Source: Gammaproteobacteria bacterium
GTDB lineage: Bacteria > Pseudomonadota > Gammaproteobacteria > Thiohalospirales > Thiohalospiraceae
Length of the DNA: 7,454 nt
NCBI GenBank assembly: GCA_014762485.1
Contig: JABURU010000270.1
Span: 1-7,454 of the forward strand
Direction: 5' to 3'
Shown: positions 5,718 through 7,454 of the stretch, piece after piece
How the letters are laid out: each line of letters starts with the position of its first letter
Position numbering within the stretch: the first letter of the stretch is position 1
Translations under genes and position numbers: made by a program
Notes under the pieces: generated by a model
What the model saw: the letters and a program-made list of their open reading frames with translations, nothing else
Told to the model about the DNA's origin: nothing
The model's database searches: none

Positions 5718-6161
5718 ATGCGCCGCATTCTTGCCCTGGCAATCGTTGTTTTCAGCATTACTGCGGGTGTCCCGGTTTGGGCCGATGAGCCTGCTATCAC
5801 CGTATATAAAAGCCCCACCTGTGGTTGCTGTAAGAAATGGGTTACTCATCTGGAAGATAATGGCTTTGATGTAGAGGCAAAAAATGTCCGCAACGTTGCC
5901 CCGATTAAGGATGAAAATGGTGTTCCCAGGCGGATGCGCTCCTGCCATACCGCGGTGGTGGGCGGCTACGTGGTGGAAGGTCATGTGCCAGCCAGTGATA
6001 TAAAGCGCATGCTCAAGGAACAACCCAATATTCGTGGTCTAGCTGTGCCGGGTATGCCAGTGGGTTCCCCGGGAATGGAACAGGGTAGCCGCAAGGATCC
6101 CTATCCGGTGGTGGCCTTTGATAAGAAAGGAAATCTGGCGGTATACAACCGCTATGAATAA
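5718..6161 (+). CDS. DUF411 periplasmic metal-binding protein, CopG-like
   Basis: A 147-residue exported protein of the DUF411 family. The signal peptide has arginines at 2-3, a hydrophobic core, and likely cleavage after VWA (20-22). The mature protein is thioredoxin-like in layout, with TCGCCKKW (34-41) giving Cys35, Cys37 and Cys38, then SCHTAVVGGYVVEGHVP (75-91) with Cys76, His77 and His89, and the family block PGMPVGSPGME (111-121). In the related copper-resistance protein CopG these cysteines hold a copper cluster, so copper binding or thiol chemistry in the periplasm is likely. All conserved ligands are intact. It is 47 bases upstream of the YeeE/YedE transporter gene on the same strand with no terminator between, so the two are probably co-transcribed. 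No copper-regulator box was recognised upstream. It could instead act on sulfur compounds handled by the neighbour. Confidence 0.9.
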   Translation: MRRILALAIVVFSITAGVPVWADEPAITVYKSPTCGCCKKWVTHLEDNGFDVEAKNVRNVAPIKDENGVPRRMRSCHTAVVGGYVVEGHVPASDIKRMLKEQPNIRGLAVPGMPVGSPGMEQGSRKDPYPVVAFDKKGNLAVYNRYE

Positions 6162-6197
6162 TGAAGCAAGTCAATAAATATAAGTGTTAATCATTTC

Positions 6198-6204
6198 AGG
6201 GGGA
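6198..6204 (+). promoter_or_regulatory. Ribosome binding site of the YeeE/YedE gene
   Basis: AGGGGGA ends 4 bases before ATG 6209. It is purine-rich and G-heavy, with slightly short spacing, and supports this start for the second gene of the unit. Confidence 0.6.
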
Positions 6205-6208
6205 TAAT

Positions 6209-7228
6209 ATGGAAGCGGCAGATTGGTTAATAGCCGGTGGATTACTAGTGGGGGGCATTTACGGTGTGCTGGCTCAGCGCACTCGACTTTGCATGGTTGG
6301 CGGTATTAGTAGCTGGCAGTTGGTCGGCGACTTTCGCCAGGTGGCGGCGTTTACTGCCGCGATCCTGGTTGCCGTGGCGGGGGCACAATACCTCGAGTTA
6401 TCTGATACCGTGGCGATAGCCGACTCTTCTTATCGCAACAGTCAGTTGGACTGGATGGGGGTTTTGTTAGGCGGCCTGTTGTTTGGTGCCGGTGCGACAC
6501 TGGCTGGTGGTTGTGCAACCCGTACGCTGGTCAGAACCGCGGAAGGCAATTTACAGTCGTTGATCGCCTTAATTAGTTTCCTGATCTTTGCCGCGATTAC
6601 CCAGTTTATGTTCCTGGAGCCGGTTCGCCTGGGGCTGACGGCGGCGACGGCGATCAGCCTGGAAGCGGATGCTGGCCTGGCGACTATCCTCGGCCTACCG
6701 GCATGGTTGGTGGCCATCATCACGGTCGGCGTGTTGGCTTATGTTGTTTACCGTATGCGCGAAAAGAATATCGATACCATGCTGTTAATGGTTGGCGCGG
6801 TTATCGGACTGCTGGTTGTTGCAGGTTGGTATATTACTGGTGTGTTGGCGCAGGATGAGTTTGATCCACGCAATCCTTCGGCGATTACGGTATCTGGCCC
6901 CCTGGCACGCCTGGGTTACCTGATGATGACCGGCAAGGTTCCCGCCCTTTCATTCGCGGTGTCGTTTGTTCTGGCGACATTCCTTATTTCCCTGCTTAGT
7001 GCCCTGGTAACAAAAGAGTTCAAGATAACCGCTGTACCACAGGGTATGACATTAAAGGCCATTATTGGCGGTGCCTTAATGGGCATCGGTGGCATCCTTG
7101 CCTATGGCTGTAATGTCGGGCAGGGTCTGACAGGTATATCGACTTTATCCTTAGAGTCGATTATTGCCGTAGTCAGTATGTTTGCTGGTACATACTATAC
7201 GGTGCGATGGATGGAAAATCGCGCCTAA
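6209..7228 (+). CDS. YeeE/YedE family sulfur-compound transporter
   Basis: A 339-residue, very hydrophobic inner-membrane protein with about nine membrane segments and the internal pseudo-repeat of the YeeE/YedE family. Characterised members import thiosulfate through a line of conserved cysteines that form brief S-H-S contacts with the ion. The three key sites are all present: RLCMVGG with Cys28, GGCATRTL with Cys102, and YGCNVGQGLTGIST with Cys301. Length is close to E. coli YeeE (about 350). Many homologues are paired with a TusA-like sulfur carrier; none is visible here. Instead, the upstream partner is a periplasmic DUF411 cysteine protein. The gene ends 20 bases before a strong terminator, so the unit is two genes long. 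Thiosulfate is the best guess for substrate; other sulfur or selenium species are possible. Confidence 0.93.
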   Translation: MEAADWLIAGGLLVGGIYGVLAQRTRLCMVGGISSWQLVGDFRQVAAFTAAILVAVAGAQYLELSDTVAIADSSYRNSQLDWMGVLLGGLLFGAGATLAGGCATRTLVRTAEGNLQSLIALISFLIFAAITQFMFLEPVRLGLTAATAISLEADAGLATILGLPAWLVAIITVGVLAYVVYRMREKNIDTMLLMVGAVIGLLVVAGWYITGVLAQDEFDPRNPSAITVSGPLARLGYLMMTGKVPALSFAVSFVLATFLISLLSALVTKEFKITAVPQGMTLKAIIGGALMGIGGILAYGCNVGQGLTGISTLSLESIIAVVSMFAGTYYTVRWMENRA

Positions 7229-7248
7229 GTGAAAATACAGGGTAGAAT

Positions 7249-7282
7249 AAAAGGCCGGTATTCAGCGATACCGGCCTTTTTT
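7249..7282 (+). terminator. Intrinsic terminator after the YeeE/YedE gene
   Basis: AAAAGGCCGGTAT (7249-7261) and ATACCGGCCTTTT (7268-7280) form a perfect 13-bp stem with a 6-base loop (TCAGCG), and the T-run extends to 7282 (six T). The GC-rich core and the T-run make this the clearest terminator in the window. The A-run on the left arm could allow partial function on the other strand. Confidence 0.93.
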
Positions 7283-7371
7283 ATGTGATGATGTGCGCAT
7301 ATTTTTCAGTTAAATGGAACCTTATGCGATAGGCATGCTCCAATAAGACAAAATTTAATAGAGAAAAACCC

Positions 7372-7454
7372 GTGGTCAGTAAAGAGTTGTTGGACAATCT
7401 AAAAGAAGCGGCAATAGATGTTTCGTTTCGTACCTATAAACGACCTTCTATAGA
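7372..7454 (+). CDS. Start of an unrecognised gene, cut by the right edge
   Basis: An open frame starts at GTG 7372 and stays open to the window end (27 complete codons). It begins MVSKELLDNLKEAAIDVSFR and continues with TYKRPSI. It is soluble-looking, with no signal peptide or membrane segment, and amphipathic (helical) at its start. I do not recognise the family. An in-frame stop lies at 7330-7332 with no ATG in between, so GTG 7372 is the first plausible start, behind a weak purine stretch GAGAAAAA (7361-7368). The gene lies past a strong terminator, so it should have its own promoter in 7283-7371, where I could not pick a convincing one. Confidence 0.5.
   Translation, partial: MVSKELLDNLKEAAIDVSFRTYKRPSI

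Noticed and set aside
5682..6023. 113-codon open frame antisense to the DUF411 gene
   Set aside because: The opposite strand encodes a well-conserved signal peptide and CxCC protein; this frame has no recognisable features.

Overview
This 7.45-kb window looks like ordinary chromosome from a gammaproteobacterium, probably aquatic or marine. The reasons are a TRAP carboxylate transporter, a gamma-type YlqF/RbgA GTPase, YaaA, and a DUF3581 protein, a family I know mainly from Vibrio-, Shewanella- and Oceanospirillum-like bacteria. Base composition is moderate and even. I see no insertion sequence, integrase, tRNA or CRISPR array. The genus cannot be decided from this sequence alone.

Layout. (1) Positions 1-1157, minus strand: start of a TRAP transporter operon, with dctP (periplasmic binding protein), a hairpin in the gap, and the first 23 codons of dctQ running off the left edge. 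(2) 1158-1398: 241 non-coding bases upstream of dctP with four inverted repeats. (3) 1399-2310, minus: a circularly permuted ribosome-assembly GTPase (YlqF/RbgA). (4) 2311-2501: divergent intergenic region, including a hairpin that would cover the ribosome binding site of the next gene. (5) 2502-3959, plus: an orphan membrane histidine kinase with no HAMP, receiver or adjacent response regulator. (6) 4032-4808, plus: yaaA, ending in a 12-bp perfect hairpin shared with the convergent gene. (7) 4833-5549, minus: a DUF3581 protein with a MaoC-like hydratase motif. (8) 5718-7228, plus: a two-gene unit of a secreted DUF411/CopG-like cysteine protein and a YeeE/YedE sulfur-compound transporter, closed by a textbook terminator at 7249-7282. 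(9) 7372-7454, plus: start of an unrecognised gene cut by the right edge.

How the genes may work together. Only two groups look functionally joined: dctP-dctQ (and presumably dctM outside the window) for organic-acid uptake, and DUF411-YeeE, which pairs a thiol/copper protein in the periplasm with a membrane importer of thiosulfate-like sulfur. The rest are single genes. I found no clearly new multi-gene system. The items most worth checking are the repeat-rich region upstream of dctP, the hairpin masking the kinase ribosome binding site, the hydratase-like motif in the DUF3581 protein, and the DUF411-YeeE pairing.
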